From Diploptera punctata (taxonomy: Eukaryota > Arthropoda > Insecta > Blattodea > Blaberidae): 64,000 nucleotides of DNA. The DNA is taken from positions 1,781,001 to 1,845,000 of the forward strand of contig JASPKZ010001241.1 in assembly GCA_030220185.1 (NCBI GenBank), written 5' to 3'. The position numbers and the translations under genes are program-made. Each line of letters starts with the position of its first letter. Within the stretch, counting starts at the first letter, position 1. Shown here piece by piece: positions 1-11,028 of this stretch. Under the pieces are notes generated by a model that saw only the letters and a program-made list of their open reading frames with translations, was not told where the DNA came from and ran no database searches.

Positions 1-324
1 GATCTGAGACTCAGCCTACCATCTACCAGAGCCAACAAGAAACTACTAGAACGGAGAAGAATGAAAAGAGCGGAGATAGACATCGATTTCTATGGGACGA
101 CTGCAATGAACGACCGCAACTAGACCAAAGAGAATCAGGAGCAGAAGCACACCATTACATGACTTGCCATACACGGCGTCCACCACAAAATATGCAAGAA
201 CAAGACATTCCATACCCAGGATGACGAATGTGTGTATGAATTGTGCGGGCAGAGATGCAACGAATATCACATCACTGAGTGCTGTGATAGAACAAAATCG
301 ATCTCCGATTATAGCAAAGAATAA
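1..324 (+). pseudogene. LINE-A copy 1, 3' end of reverse-transcriptase ORF
   Basis: One reading frame runs from the window edge to a TAA at 322-324, interrupted by a TAG at 121-123 and a TGA at 160-162. Comparison with the other LINE-A copies suggests that the first was a Trp codon and the second an Arg CGA codon, so both look like G/C-to-A/T decay. The frame encodes the last part of a non-LTR retrotransposon ORF. After the stops comes HGVHH-x2-C, then a Cys/His cluster (ECVYELCGQRCNEYHITEC) close to the C terminus. The same arrangement recurs at 22.4, 23.5, 46.5 and 63.0 kb. The 5' part lies outside the window. The family is clear from the shared motif. Its assignment to a named LINE clade is not. 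Confidence 0.75.
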
Positions 325-960
325 TACCCATTCGGGTGAACCTTTCATCTTTATAATTAGTCTTAAAACTTAAAAAAAGAAAAATTCCAAAGTGGCCTAT
401 GGTATTTCACGATTAAGTGCTAATAGTTCATATTTAATTGGAATTCTGAAGGAATTATGGAGATGAACAGTAAGTGTTATGTTGGATCAAATCTAGCTTT
501 CACTTAAAAATATGTGTAGTAGCCTAGATTTTTGACACCGGTTAATAAATTTCAAAAACATTTCTTTACTACTACATGTTATATTTCTGTGGACTTTTCG
601 TGTAATAGTTGTCTTTAATTTGTTAAAGGATGTTTTGAATATTATGACAAACATAAAAACACAACTACAAAAATTAAACACAAAAATTGAATCTTGTATT
701 AAAATCAGGTATATGTAATCTAAGAAATTGACGGATTTATATGGATTAAACGTCAAAATCTTAAGTGCCCTTAACTTGGATCGTAGTGATTTTTCACATT
801 TTGGATTGCACGCGGCTGGAATTTCGAGGATTTATTTAATTCTCGCACAATTATAACCAATATTTACTTGAGTATATACTCTCTAGGGGCACGATTTATT
901 CTTATTTAAACTCAACCAGTTTGTCGCCATTGTTTAAATAATTATACACACGATTGGACA
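325..960. other. A/T-rich stretch without recognised gene
   Basis: This stretch follows the LINE-A stop and may begin with its 3' untranslated region. I see no coding similarity, tRNA boxes or clear inverted repeats in it. Confidence 0.4.
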
Positions 961-1055
961 TGAAGATTCGCTGATCCATGCTATATTCAACCGTGGAAAG
1001 ACGATTACTTAACTCAACCGTGAATACATACAGTACAGACGGCGGAAATAGCCCG

Positions 1056-1195
1056 TATCGTCTCGTCAGGTATCGTCTCGTATCGTCAGGTTTGATTTAT
1101 TTCTTTCAACGCGTCTCGGGGAACGGCCACGAGGTGCCTGGGGACGGTCGCTTGCCGAGTACGCTGTAGGTTTGTTAGCACCTTCTGTGCAGCTC
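1056..1195 (+). repeat. GC-richer degenerate repeat, partly matched at 2680-2765
   Basis: The unit TATCGTCTCGT(C)AGG is repeated about three times at 1056-1091. Downstream, 1105-1190 contains GTCTCGG-GAACG, then TTGCCGAGTACG and TTTGTTAG. A diverged direct copy at 2680-2765 has GTCTCGGCGAACG and ATGCCGAGTAC in the same order. No family is recognised. Confidence 0.4.
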
Positions 1196-1317
1196 TGTTT
1201 TTTTAAGTGCCTGAGACCAAACAGGCCTTAGGGGGATATAATTATCGGGAGAACATTTGGCTGTTAGTGTTCTGCGGGTCGTTGATTAATTGATCGAGAA
1301 ACAAGTGAGTGTTGACG

Positions 1318-1460
1318 TCATAACCAGCGATAGCCAAATTAATCACCACCGATAACGATACAAATATCCAGCGATAACCAGCGATAAACCCACTGCCACA
1401 GCATCTCTGTCCATTATAACTGGTTTCAACAACAAAGCTCTGCCGATAACGATGCTTCTC
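1318..1460 (+). repeat. Degenerate CGATAACGAT / CAGCGATAACCA motif cluster
   Basis: Within about 140 bp the motifs CCAGCGATA, CCGATAACGAT, CCAGCGATAACCA and GCCGATAACGATG recur. This is a decayed short tandem repeat with no coding sense. Confidence 0.45.
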
Positions 1461-1499
1461 TGCCGCGTAACAAAGATTTATGTTCGAATTTAACCATAT

Positions 1500-2150
1500 A
1501 AAACACAAACAAATGTTTATATTTAACCACGTAACATAAAAAATGGTCGTTCAATGAGATTCACCTGGGTCAGCATAATTGAATTAGGTTAGGTTAGCTT
1601 TTAGGTTTGTTAGATTTTAAATGTGTTTAAATGCCCCTTCGTCACAGTTATTCTATGGCAATTCAAAATGGCTAATTTATGCTTAGCCCGCAGAGCACTA
1701 GTTTCCCCGAAGATTTTTTAAACTCTGATATCATACATATACATTTGTTTATCACACGAGGATATAATGGGTCTCTCTGGATGAGTGAACAGTTATATGT
1801 CAGGACCACCTCCGAGAAAACACGAACATATAATACAAGTCATATTTTGCACTCATACTTAGCAAGGCAAATGCGATGTGGATGATAATGATATCCGGGT
1901 GATGTTCGGAGATTCCTTGAGCCTTTTTTTTTTGTTCCAAAATTTGTCTCACAGTTGAGGAAAAGAGGCGAAAAATTATAACCCTGTAATATTTTCCCAA
2001 GCCAAGATTGAACCTGAGCCCGTTGCGTACGAGGCAAGGACGTAATTCCAGCATCTCAATGGTGCACTTAGTATATTACAGCAAAAAATTTAAACGAGGA
2101 AAAAGACAAAATATATTAATATTATGATGTGTTTTAATAAAAACAGGTTA
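1500..2150. other. Unassigned A/T-rich stretch
   Basis: No gene is seen. The end of a short phrase (CTCCGAGAAAACACGAAC at about 1809) resembles 7148-7168 and, more weakly, 37655-37675. This could be a poorly preserved dispersed repeat. Confidence 0.3.
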
Positions 2151-2153
2151 TGG

Positions 2154-2180
2154 ATATATATATATATATATATATATATT
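2154..2180. repeat. (TA)n microsatellite
   Basis: Uninterrupted alternation of TA. Confidence 0.95.
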
Positions 2181-2206
2181 ACACGACACAGTGGAATGTT
2201 TACCTC

Positions 2207-2433
2207 CAGTCATAGCATCACTTTTGCTGCATCGCATGGACGTGGATACTAACCATGCATAGTCAGGAACAAATAGCAAATGAAGCACTTACCGAGCTTA
2301 CTTAGGGTAATAGCACTGCGTTACTTGATACCACAGACTAACTTGAAGCGAGTGTACGCTGGAAAACACGGCATTAATTTGCAAATTATCCACAAACAAA
2401 GAAGGTCAATATTCCGCTGTGTCGGATAGTACT
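2207..2433 (+). repeat. Dispersed repeat R1, inverted partner at 38.5 kb
   Basis: Read in the plus direction this matches the reverse complement of 38523-38692. Shared landmarks in order are TTGCTGC-TCGCA-GGACG-GGA, GAACAAATAGCAAATGAA, AGGGTAAT, AGACTAAC and TATTCCGCTGTGTCGGATAG. Spacing differs by small indels. The element type is not recognised. Confidence 0.65.
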
Positions 2434-2435
2434 AT

Positions 2436-3340
2436 TTTCCGAAAGATTACACAGGATGAGTTATTTTAATATTTCCCTTTTTGGTAAAACTATAATTTAT
2501 ATTGAATGTTTTAAGAATTCCACATCTCATTGACGTTTGGCCTATATATATGTGGATACACATTTCCAACAGATACCTCAAAACGTTAGCAAAATTCTTT
2601 GTTTGTGTTTCAGTTTCTTCGCATTTTATTTAAGTGAAATATTGTGTTCATATTTTCATCCATCTTCTGCAAAATTCTTCAATGAGTCTCGGCGAACGTG
2701 CATTCCTGTCCGATAATAGACGCATGCCGAGTACATTGAATGTTTGATAGTTCTTCGTTCCATCTTTCTGTAAATAAACTGTTATGGGCGAGGTTAAAAT
2801 AAGGTGGAGAGAGAGTAAGAGGAAATATACAGTATATCGTGTATGGATTTTCTTTGATCTGTGAATTTTATGCTACACTGAACTAATATTTAATATTTTC
2901 AATTATTTGTTGCTTCTGATTCATTTGTATATGACTTTATTGCGTCAAAGACTTACAAGAATTAATATTCAAGATGTTCTAATTAATATCGTTTTTACCT
3001 TTGACTTAAAAAATTGTACATGTAAAATTTCTAGGAATAAAATATTTGTATAACATGGCTAGGAGTTACGTACTTTAGAGCGTTTGTGAGCTGAAACAAA
3101 CATTAACGACCTGACTTACAGATAATATAAATATAAACCAGTTCAGTGATGTGTCTAAATAGAATTGTACTGGTGACGTTAATTGTATTGTACCCCTCTG
3201 ATCAGGGCTTAATGTCGTTCATGTTTGCAACTAAGGAATCGAAAAATTTACACAAAGAGAGGCTCGTTTACACTACGTTTTACACGCCCAGAGCTATTTT
3301 ATAACACAAGCCTATACTTATATCGCATCTTATATAATGT
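2436..3340. other. Unassigned A/T-rich stretch
   Basis: Apart from the diverged copy of the 1.1-kb repeat at 2680-2765, I see nothing interpretable here. Confidence 0.3.
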
Positions 3341-3665
3341 AGGGGAGAGTGGGGTAATGGCGTCACCTTTAATGAAAATTATTTGTTGTAGCTTTGATTC
3401 TATATGATACTTAGATATTGAAATTCCATAAAATATGATTTAAGTATATAAAACTAAATTCAAAATTCTTGTATCTAATTTGTTAGGATGATAATGTATG
3501 TAAAAGTATTGTATGTAAAGTGGCGAAATTACCCCACATACTGTGGTAATTCCATCGTGGCCTTGGAGTAATGCCGCCACAAGTTAAAACTAAATGAAAA
3601 TGGATTTTTGTTACACACATACGTAACAAATACTGTATATTAGCCATTTATTGCATATAACAATG

Positions 3666-3930
3666 TATTTTATACTAGTGTACCCGGCAGACGTTGTCCT
3701 GCCCGAACGTTGAATTCTCATGTCATGCGCGGACGATAAAAATATGTTACTTTTTTACCATAAAATTCAGCAATTAGAACATAATTAGATATTATTAAAT
3801 AAGTTCGCAAGAAAACCTCTTACAGCCTTCTGTAGTGGCTCAAGAAGTGTGAATGATGACGTCACACAGTCATGAACATTAGAATTGTACCTTACTTTGC
3901 AGATAAGTTAAGAACCGTCATATAACAATT
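3666..3930 (+). repeat. Dispersed repeat starting TACCCGGCAGACGTTGTCC
   Basis: It begins after ATACTAGTG with a phrase that resembles, but is not identical to, the ACCCGGCGTTGCC monomer head of repeat Q at 18.0 and 53.2 kb. The 3' limit is unclear. I recall this opening phrase as common in arthropod genomic repeats; that is recollection, not a search. Confidence 0.45.
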
Positions 3931-3987
3931 ATATTAGAGTGAAAAAAAAAAGATAAATTGATGAGAGCGAGTCAAAACATTTTTTTT

Positions 3988-4141
3988 TTCAGCTAGATTT
4001 AATTTCTGACCCAGTGTGCACCGGTCCCATACTGGCCGACATTCCATGAGAAAAATATCTTCCCCCGTAGAGACTCGAACCAGCGTAAGTCCCGTAGTTC
4101 TGCGCCAAGACTTTGCCTTAACTACTCGGCTGCGGCGCGAG
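3988..4141 (-). repeat. SINE-1 copy a (tRNA-derived)
   Basis: On the minus strand it reads a tRNA-like head: A box GCCGAGTAGTTAAGG and B box GGTTCGAGTCTC. The body has CCAGTATGGGACCGGTGC, also found in the copy at 52.7 kb. It is truncated in the 3' body compared with the 310-bp copies. It sits directly against the 5' side of a repeat Q copy. Confidence 0.8.
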
Positions 4142-4590
4142 ACTCTTGGTATCAATGAAAGACAAAAATGGTTATTGTGAGTTATCCGTAATAGATAAGG
4201 GACTATTGGTATCAATGAAAGACAAAAATGGGTTTTGTGAGTTATGCGTAAGAGATAAACATATGCTGTCGCGGACTTTTTTGTAGAGTTTTTGAGATAT
4301 TTAATTCTGTGTACATTAATTTTGTGTATTTCTTATGGTTTAGGCAGCGTAAGCCATTTAAGCGTCCAAAGAGCTACTTTTTTCACGTTTTGCACTACAA
4401 AGGGCGATTTTAAGGGTGTAGGAGTTGAGTATCACAACTCTCTTATAGCGTATGTTCATCCCGGGAATCTCCTGAACATTTTGCAAAAAACCCCATCACA
4501 ATCTGATCAACGGTATGGCCGCGCATAAAGTACGAACAAACAAATATACAAACAAACATTAATTTTTATATATAATTTTTGTTAACAACT
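4141..4590 (+). repeat. Repeat Q copy a, with internal 60-bp duplication
   Basis: This shares with 17995-18480 and 53575-53930 the path ATCAATGAAAGACAAAAATGG, GTGAGTTAT-CGTAA, TTTTGTAGAGTTT-TGAGATAT, TCCCGGGAATCTCCTGAAC, GGTATGGCCGCGCATA and a tail of CAAA units followed by TTTTTATATATA. Its first 60 bp occur twice in tandem (4141-4201 and 4202-4262). The CAAA tail suggests a retroposed LINE or SINE 3' end. No clear ORF is present. Confidence 0.7.
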
Positions 4591-4689
4591 AATATTTATT
4601 TATTGATACTAATATTATAGCCTATAAAAACGTAATGCATGTAAGGAATATTTTAGGAACAGAAATCACAAAACCTAGTTCTCAGGGCT

Positions 4690-5445
4690 GTCTTTTCCAC
4701 TGCATTTAGAATGGGCCCACTTCGAGCAAATAACACAACGTTGCCATTTTTTTTTAATATGAACATTATGTTACGTACTCTCCTGGTGGATAGATGGTGC
4801 ACACAACAGTTACGTTTTTTTCGTCTTTCTCAACTGGTAATTCCTCCCACCTGCTTATGTCCTTGCGGTGCAAGGACCTTTCCTGCCTTCAGGACTGTAG
4901 ATATTCCAGTTTTGTCCACAATGTAGGTTCAACTGGGGAAAAACTGATGCTTCGTAATTGCCAGGAAACTTTCAACATTACTTCCGAATTACAGTTTCTA
5001 ATTTTTTTGTAAAACATAACATCTTTATTAAAAACCGTCGCCCTACTCTGACTAGATACCTCAGGTTTTCTTAAACTAATTTTATGCCTGCAGAGAAACT
5101 CTCTTAACCAATCAACCCTAGCCATTTGGCTCTGTCTATTAAAAATGTGTTTTTTTCCATTTGTCTCTGCCACATCAAAAACCAACCACCTCAGTTCGGT
5201 GTTTGTAATTCCATAAAATTTATTCGCCGGATTGATTATATGATTGCGTTTTTTTTCTTGCTCTGCTGAGAAAACTGGCTTCCGACCTAGTAATGACTTA
5301 GACATAACCTCTGAGTTCAGCATATCAGGTTAAATTGATGTTGGTATGCCGAAATTAATGCCAGTTTTTTTCGGGTCCTACGTTTTGTACAGCTTGAATT
5401 GCATTCTTAAGCCTTTCTTCGGTCCATTTTACCTTTTATGTAGTT
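4690..5445 (-). pseudogene. pogo/Tigger-like transposase, internally deleted
   Basis: Read on the minus strand. The N-terminal CENP-B-type DNA-binding part shows W-T-E-E-R-L-x-N-A-I near 5430, then GRKPVFSAEQE, FYGITNTELRWLVFDVAE and QMARVDWLREFLCRHKISLR. A frameshift follows before the DDE start VDKTGIST (usually VDETGIST, so Glu is changed to Lys). A short stretch resembling the family's KNVTVVC segment follows. The rest of the catalytic domain is missing. The reading ends with a cysteine cluster C-x2-C-x3-W-x-H-x3-C (VICSKWAHSKCSG), as in the terminal zinc finger of insect pogo-like proteins. Stops and frameshifts make it non-functional. Confidence 0.8.
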
Positions 5446-5580
5446 CTTTCTCTTGATCGAACCATCTGTAGACCAAAAACGGTTCACTTTGTAGTCCTTT
5501 GTAAGAAAACATTGTGTGGCGATATATTGGCCCGCGCCGGAATGGCGGAATTACACCACGTGGACAAATATGATGGTTAG

Positions 5581-6520
5581 TCGTTATGTCGAATGAATGG
5601 ACAAACATTCAAGGAATTTACTATTTATATTTCTCCTGGAATACTCTATTATAGCACACTATAATTAATTTGAAATATAGTTACATGAGAATAATAATGA
5701 TATTAAAGATTATTGACTGAACAAATCAATAACTTAATATAAAATATAAAGGGGTACAAATATTAAAGAAAAAATTAATATTAACATTGCAGCATACTGT
5801 AATAATTAAAATAATTCCCATATATTCGAATTATAGACACCAAAATAGATAAACCTAAAGCTTCCTCACATACAAAAGAGTTTAAAAATACTATTAAATT
5901 CTGCTCGACTACCATTTTCACTACGATTCGTCCTAATTGCAGTAATCTTCTTAATTTTTTGATGTCAAAATTGCCCTTCTCCTGCCCAAAACTATTATTA
6001 TGACATGTTCAAGTGTAAAATCACGACTAATTATTAGTTCATATGTTTACTATGATTTCAACAGATAGCGAAAATAACAAGAAAATCTGGAAAAATTCGT
6101 CTTCGCAAATGACATACGAACTGAACGAAATAACTGCAATGGTGGTACTGACCGAAGCTTCCCTAGTTTACCCGTAGAGCCTAGTACTATTCCCGTACAT
6201 CCAACACAAATAACGATGCGGAAACAAGTGGTGGCGGAATTGTCCAGGATGAAGGATTTGTACCACTCTCCCCAACACTTCAAACATAGTTGAGCGAACT
6301 TGCTTTGTTAAAGAACAACCTTCAGGTGGGTTAGATAATAAATTGAGATTAATTGTAGCTACATTTACTCACTGTGCTGCTCTTTTGTTTGTTGTATGTA
6401 CAGTATGTCCATATACTAATAATGTCGGGAGTCACAATATGAAGTTTGCTTTTATGTATTATTTGGGAGTACAGAAGTATTGGGGCTTTATCAGACTAAA
6501 AGTGAGATGCACACAATGTT
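5581..6520. other. Unassigned stretch
   Basis: No recognised gene. The segment 6216-6292 contains GTGGCGGAATTGTCC and CCACTCTCCCC, phrases that recall the pogo ends at 3.3 and 5.5 kb. It may be another eroded terminus. Confidence 0.3.
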
Positions 6521-6527
6521 ATTCATA

Positions 6528-6665
6528 AATATGGATCGCACGGGCAGCAAGCCGTGCGTGCTGTTGACAGTACATATCAATATAGTAAATTTTAGTAATA
6601 ATATAATGCAGACAAAAAGTAACACACACAATAGATAACATTATAATTACATTAATTAGGTTTCG
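6528..6665 (-). mobile_element. LINE-B 3' end fragment
   Basis: ATATGGATCGCACGGGCAGC, then GCCGTGCGTGCTGTTGACAGT, matches the 3' end of the LINE-B at 56.1 kb (TATGGGTCGCACGGGCAGTA, GCTGTTGACAGT), followed by AATAACATTA-AATTACAT. It is a 5'-truncated copy without coding sequence. Confidence 0.65.
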
Positions 6666-7210
6666 TAGCGTTATTAAATATTTATAATATAGTGGTATTC
6701 CTCTGGGCGGAGAAAAAATAGTTTTTAAATTCATTAACTTTCCTCTACTGTTATCATGCTCATAAACATCAAATGCAATTTCTCAACTCGCCAACACATG
6801 GAACGATTGAAAAAGGTATGTTGGCTCCATAATGAAACGTCATGATATTTTATCTAAATTCTATATTATCACTTGAAATAATATAGATATCCGTTTAAAG
6901 TATTTGACAATATTAATTATCTTAATGAACAGGCTGTTTAATATTACTTGCAAGTAAATATGTATCTATGTTTCTTATTCATAGTTTAATGTGTCTCTCT
7001 TCGGTACTTTTACGTCATTCGTGGCTTTCAGTGACACACCTGTCGGAGAGGATATTTTACATTTGGAACAAATACAAATATTTTCATAAGTATACAAGGA
7101 TATGGGTGACTTCTCCAAATTTAGGGATCAGCTCTAAGCGAAGCCATCTCCGAGACAGCACGAACAATTAAAACAAAACACACACGTTCATACTAAACAG
7201 TTAGAGAATA
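6666..7210. other. Unassigned A/T-rich stretch
   Basis: No gene recognised. It holds the CTCCGAGACAGCACGAAC phrase mentioned for 1.8 kb. Confidence 0.3.
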
Positions 7211-7217
7211 ATAAGAT

Positions 7218-7392
7218 TATTATAATGGCCAAATGGTTTTCGGGAATTTATTCTGCCTGAACATTTCCTTACATGTGTTTTATAAATGATAGAAAACCCC
7301 GAAATAACTCATCTAGGAAACTTCTCGCGATCGGTGATCAAACCCGGGCCGCTGTGTAAGAGGAAACGATGTTAGCCCGAGAAATCAACAGT
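7218..7392 (-). repeat. SINE-2 copy, diverged
   Basis: The minus strand reads GGGCTAACATCG, ACACAGCGGCCCGGGTTTGATCACC (B box), TTTCGGGGTTTTCT and ATGTAAGGAAATGTTCAGG. This parallels the full-length SINE-2 at 13.0 kb (CGCAGCGGGCCCGGGTTCGAT, ATCGGGGTTTTTCC). It is old and lacks the family's 3' third. Confidence 0.6.
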
Positions 7393-9190
7393 GGACTAAA
7401 ATAAAATTATTACAATATCAAATAGAGCATAGCAAACAAGTGTATTACAAAATAGACCAAATACCAGTTAGAAGTAAACAACTATAATTTTTAATATTTT
7501 ATTGCTTTTTCTTTCCGCACATACAAAATGTTGTACCATTAATGTTTCCAATAATATTTAAAATAAGGTCTTATTTCCTATCTAATTTTATTTTTATACT
7601 AACCGTGATGTTATTCCATAATGTTTTTAAAGTAATCCTTTTCTACTAATGAAATATCTTTGTTGATGTCTGTGTTTATTTTATTTTCAATTATCAAAGA
7701 AATAATTTACATGTTTTATCAACAACACACGTTACAATTAAAGCGATTGATGTGTTTAGTATATTTATTCTTTGTACAGTTCATGTAGGCCTACATGTAA
7801 CAAAAAATCTTTAACGCAATTTTTTTACTTTTTGGCAAAATCAACAAACCCATACATTTCTGTAACTGTATATTTCCCTATAATATTAATTAAAAACACC
7901 ATTCATAAAAGCGTTTTTCACAATAATAAATTCATGTTTTCTGTGGTTGGTCTCTTAATCCTAACCAAAGTATTATTTAGGGTCATGAGTCTGCAGGCCA
8001 TCGATATATCTAGACACATGTGACGTTGAGCTGTGACCTCATTCCGGTCACGTGAGCTACCAGCCAGACAATCAGCATGTTGAATACAATGCACTTCTGC
8101 TCTCAAATGAGCGAACAATGGACAAAATTCTACATTTTAATTATTTCAAATAATTATGCCTGCAAGCACAGATTTGTATATTTATTTTATTCTGGTCACC
8201 AGTTTAACGCATTTTTGTCATTCTATAGATATTTAAATACTTGTTCTATTGCATCCATTAACTTTTTTATTTCAAGAATGAGTTTGAAATAAGATATCAT
8301 TTTTTCAAATATTGGTATTAATCATAATTGCATTAAAGTAACAATAAATTAATACGATTTTTAAATATAAACTGTATTTATTCAAGAATAAAGTAACTCG
8401 CCACAACGAACATGACCCATGATAAATATTTATGAGTTTGTAACAGAGCAACCATAGGCAGTAATTAATAAATATGGGTGAATCTTTGTAAATACATAAA
8501 TGGCTGTGCAATCCGCCTCTCAAAAATGTATTGCTGCACCATACATTAAAATATCACAGAACGCAAGCATAAGAATATTCCTTTTAGTGCACTTGTAGTT
8601 ACAACGGTATAAACTATACGTTTTTTTAATAAAAAATTGCCAGACCAACATACAAACAGTCCCCTCTGCTGTCCAATATCTAGAATTAACATTTTGAGGT
8701 TTTAACATATTTATTTATAATGTAGATTTTTGTGCGTAATGTTTCAAAACACAACAAACTAACTTCTCTATTTCAAAATAAATAACAGCTAAAGTCGATT
8801 TAATTCATGTCATTCATTTTATCAAATTCTGCCCGGAATTGTTTAAGCACAGTACCCTGCCAATAATGCAATACCAAAAATTAAATTTTTCGTTGTGCAT
8901 TTTTATGTTGTCCTGCGTGCAGGGAAACGTAACTAGTCTAAAGTTCGTGTCAGTAGCACTAGAAGCACTCTGACGCCAATTTATTTAGTGTCAGTGCATC
9001 ATTTGTGGCGGGAGTACGTGCCTGGGTTACTACGGCACAACGACCACTGGAATGTATTTTATTTATAGCTTATTTCTGGAATTCACTATATATTCTATAT
9101 AATTATATAATGATTTATGTACATATTTATCGAGGACTCACAAAATTACCACATTACGACAGTTTGCTTGATATTTCACGATTTAATCAA
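7393..9190. other. Long A/T-rich stretch without recognised features
   Basis: I find no TE protein similarity, tRNA boxes or long repeats. Open frames here are under 90 codons and have no recognisable content. Confidence 0.35.
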
Positions 9191-9195
9191 AATTC

Positions 9196-9264
9196 ACAGT
9201 CCCCTGTCAACAGTCCTCTGCCTTGTAATGTGGCAGAGGACTGTCATTCATTCCAGATGACTGT
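9196..9264. other. Perfect 13-bp stem-loop inside a longer imperfect hairpin
   Basis: ACAGTCCTCTGCC (9210-9222) and GGCAGAGGACTGT (9232-9244) pair perfectly around a 9-nt loop. CACAGTC and GACTGTG can close an outer stem. The shape resembles a small hairpin RNA or a mini-foldback. No function can be read from sequence alone. Confidence 0.6.
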
Positions 9265-10204
9265 GTAGACTCCAGTAGATTTGACAATAGTCTGTCTTTT
9301 GATGTCAGTTTATTGATGGCTATTGTCAATTTATGAGTTAAAAAATGTACGACTACATTTTATATCAAGGCTAAAAATGTTATTGTTAATTACAATTTAT
9401 CATGATTTTCAGTGAATTAACGAACATAATTAATTTCTTAGGAAATCGTTAAATCCAAATACAATCAAGAAGAATTTCTAGCGATTATACAGGAGTTCAT
9501 CAAATTTATAGTATTGGAAAGAATATTATGAATGAAAAATATATGAAATTGGTTTTTGAAAAGAGCCCAATTAAGAACAATACGTACAAACAATGAAAAC
9601 TGTTAATAAATATTATCTACGTACGTTTGGGACATATTGAGAAAGATATATGATGAAATTGGATCTGTATCTGAAAAATATGATAAAAATGCTACGCGGA
9701 ATGCTATTTCTGGTGTGTACAGAATTTTGCTCAAATATTTTCTTGACTGAAAATAAAGTAATGGCCGATGTCTACTATACTTCCACTAAGTTAATGAAAT
9801 ATGAAATTGAAAAGCATGACATTTACAACATAGGATTTATATTATTTGTCACAAACAATACTGCTTGGAGAATCAGTTCTCTGCAATTTTGCTCCAGTTG
9901 CCGAAAAATGTAGCGAATACTTACGAACAAAAAATTGCATTTTTAAGCTATATACCTATGCAATTGCACGAAATAACTTTTTTGTATTGTAAACCTATGT
10001 TTTCCCTTTACGGAGATTTAGGCGCTCTCCCCCTACAGGGAAGAATATGAACCATACTAATTTAGTTACACTTGTTTTCGTATAGATGTCATTTTGAGTG
10101 GTCCGTGGTCAGCGTTCCGCCTTATACTGACATCTAGGAAACCAAGGTAATACTACGACGAGAAAATTCGGTATATTTTGCTTACAGGCCTTTTCGTTCA
10201 GGCT
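9265..10204. other. Unassigned stretch
   Basis: No recognised gene. At 10099-10150 GTGGTCCGTGGTCAGCGTTC resembles a lone tRNA A-box region without a B box. Confidence 0.3.
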
Positions 10205-10348
10205 TAAGGATTTTTTACGAGCCTGAAAATCTTCAGACTCGGGACCCACGGCTTAAAGTCCCTCCCGAAGGTCTTGCTCCTTGGATTTTTCTGTCCTAAA
10301 AAATCCATCGACCCTGCGACCCTTGGGACCAGAGACGGCGGCCGACGC
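10205..10348 (-). repeat. SINE-4 copy, 5'-damaged
   Basis: The minus strand shows GTGGGTCCCGAGTCTGAAGA then CAGGCTCG, as in the 57.5-kb copy (GTGGGTTCAGAGTCTGAAGA). Upstream are CAGGGTCGATGGATT and AATCCAAGGA. The tRNA head is largely eroded. Confidence 0.6.
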
Positions 10349-11028
10349 ACGAAATATAATAATTTTTATAATTGAGACAACTGCAGATTGAAATGTGTAA
10401 TCTTTCAACCTACATTTCTTAATTTATAAGAAAAGATTTTTTTCTTTAAGATTTTACTGAATTGGACACAAATACTTTTATTTTTTACTTTTACACGGTT
10501 CGTCCTTATAATTAAAGAACTCGTATGAACTGCAGTTACTGAAAACAATGTCATCTCGACTGTGACACTCAAGACAAAGGTGAGCCAGATGAATTACAAT
10601 AAAATGGATGTCTCGCTTTTGTGCACCGACTGCAAGTCACAAAGTCAAGAATACAATAGCCTTACCTTAGCTAACAGGCACTTCTTTGTGACAAATTGTG
10701 ATTTCACATTTAACAAACAGAAACTTCCATGAGGCTTCAACCCGACACAGAAAGCGAGCTTAATAAAGGAAGTTTCAGTGACTTGCTCTGTCACAAGCCA
10801 CATGTTGATAAGTAGATTAACACAGCATGTTCATTAAGGCAACAATGTGTTACGTTCAAACAGTCTGGCTGGTAGAACATATACTGAAAAGCTTCAATTT
10901 ATATCGGAAATTCAACATGTGAAGTGTCTATGTTTACATCAGTTACAACTTAGGGAATACCTCACTCTTACATACATCACATATGCTACGTAAATTGATA
11001 ATATTGCCTATATATATATTACATTATC
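10349..11028. other. Unassigned stretch
   Basis: No coding or repeat assignment. It includes a mildly GC-richer part (10560-10800) with no similarity I recognise. Confidence 0.3.

Larger units (their letters stand above)
3341..5580 (-). mobile_element. pogo/Tigger-like transposon remnant with nested insertions
   Basis: The proposed limits are 3341 (GGGGAGAGTGGGGTAAT) and about 5575, where the opposite strand reads GTGGTGTAATTCCGCCATTCC. The two ends share the GTGGGGTAAT core in inverted orientation. Between them lie a transposase remnant (4690-5445), a SINE-1 copy and a repeat Q copy. The pogo identity of the coding part is solid. The outer limits are inferred from modest terminal similarity. 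Confidence 0.5.

Noticed and set aside
1575..1605. TTAGGTTAGG resembling the insect telomere repeat TTAGG
   Set aside because: Only two to three units, no array. Chance occurrence in A/T-rich DNA is likely.
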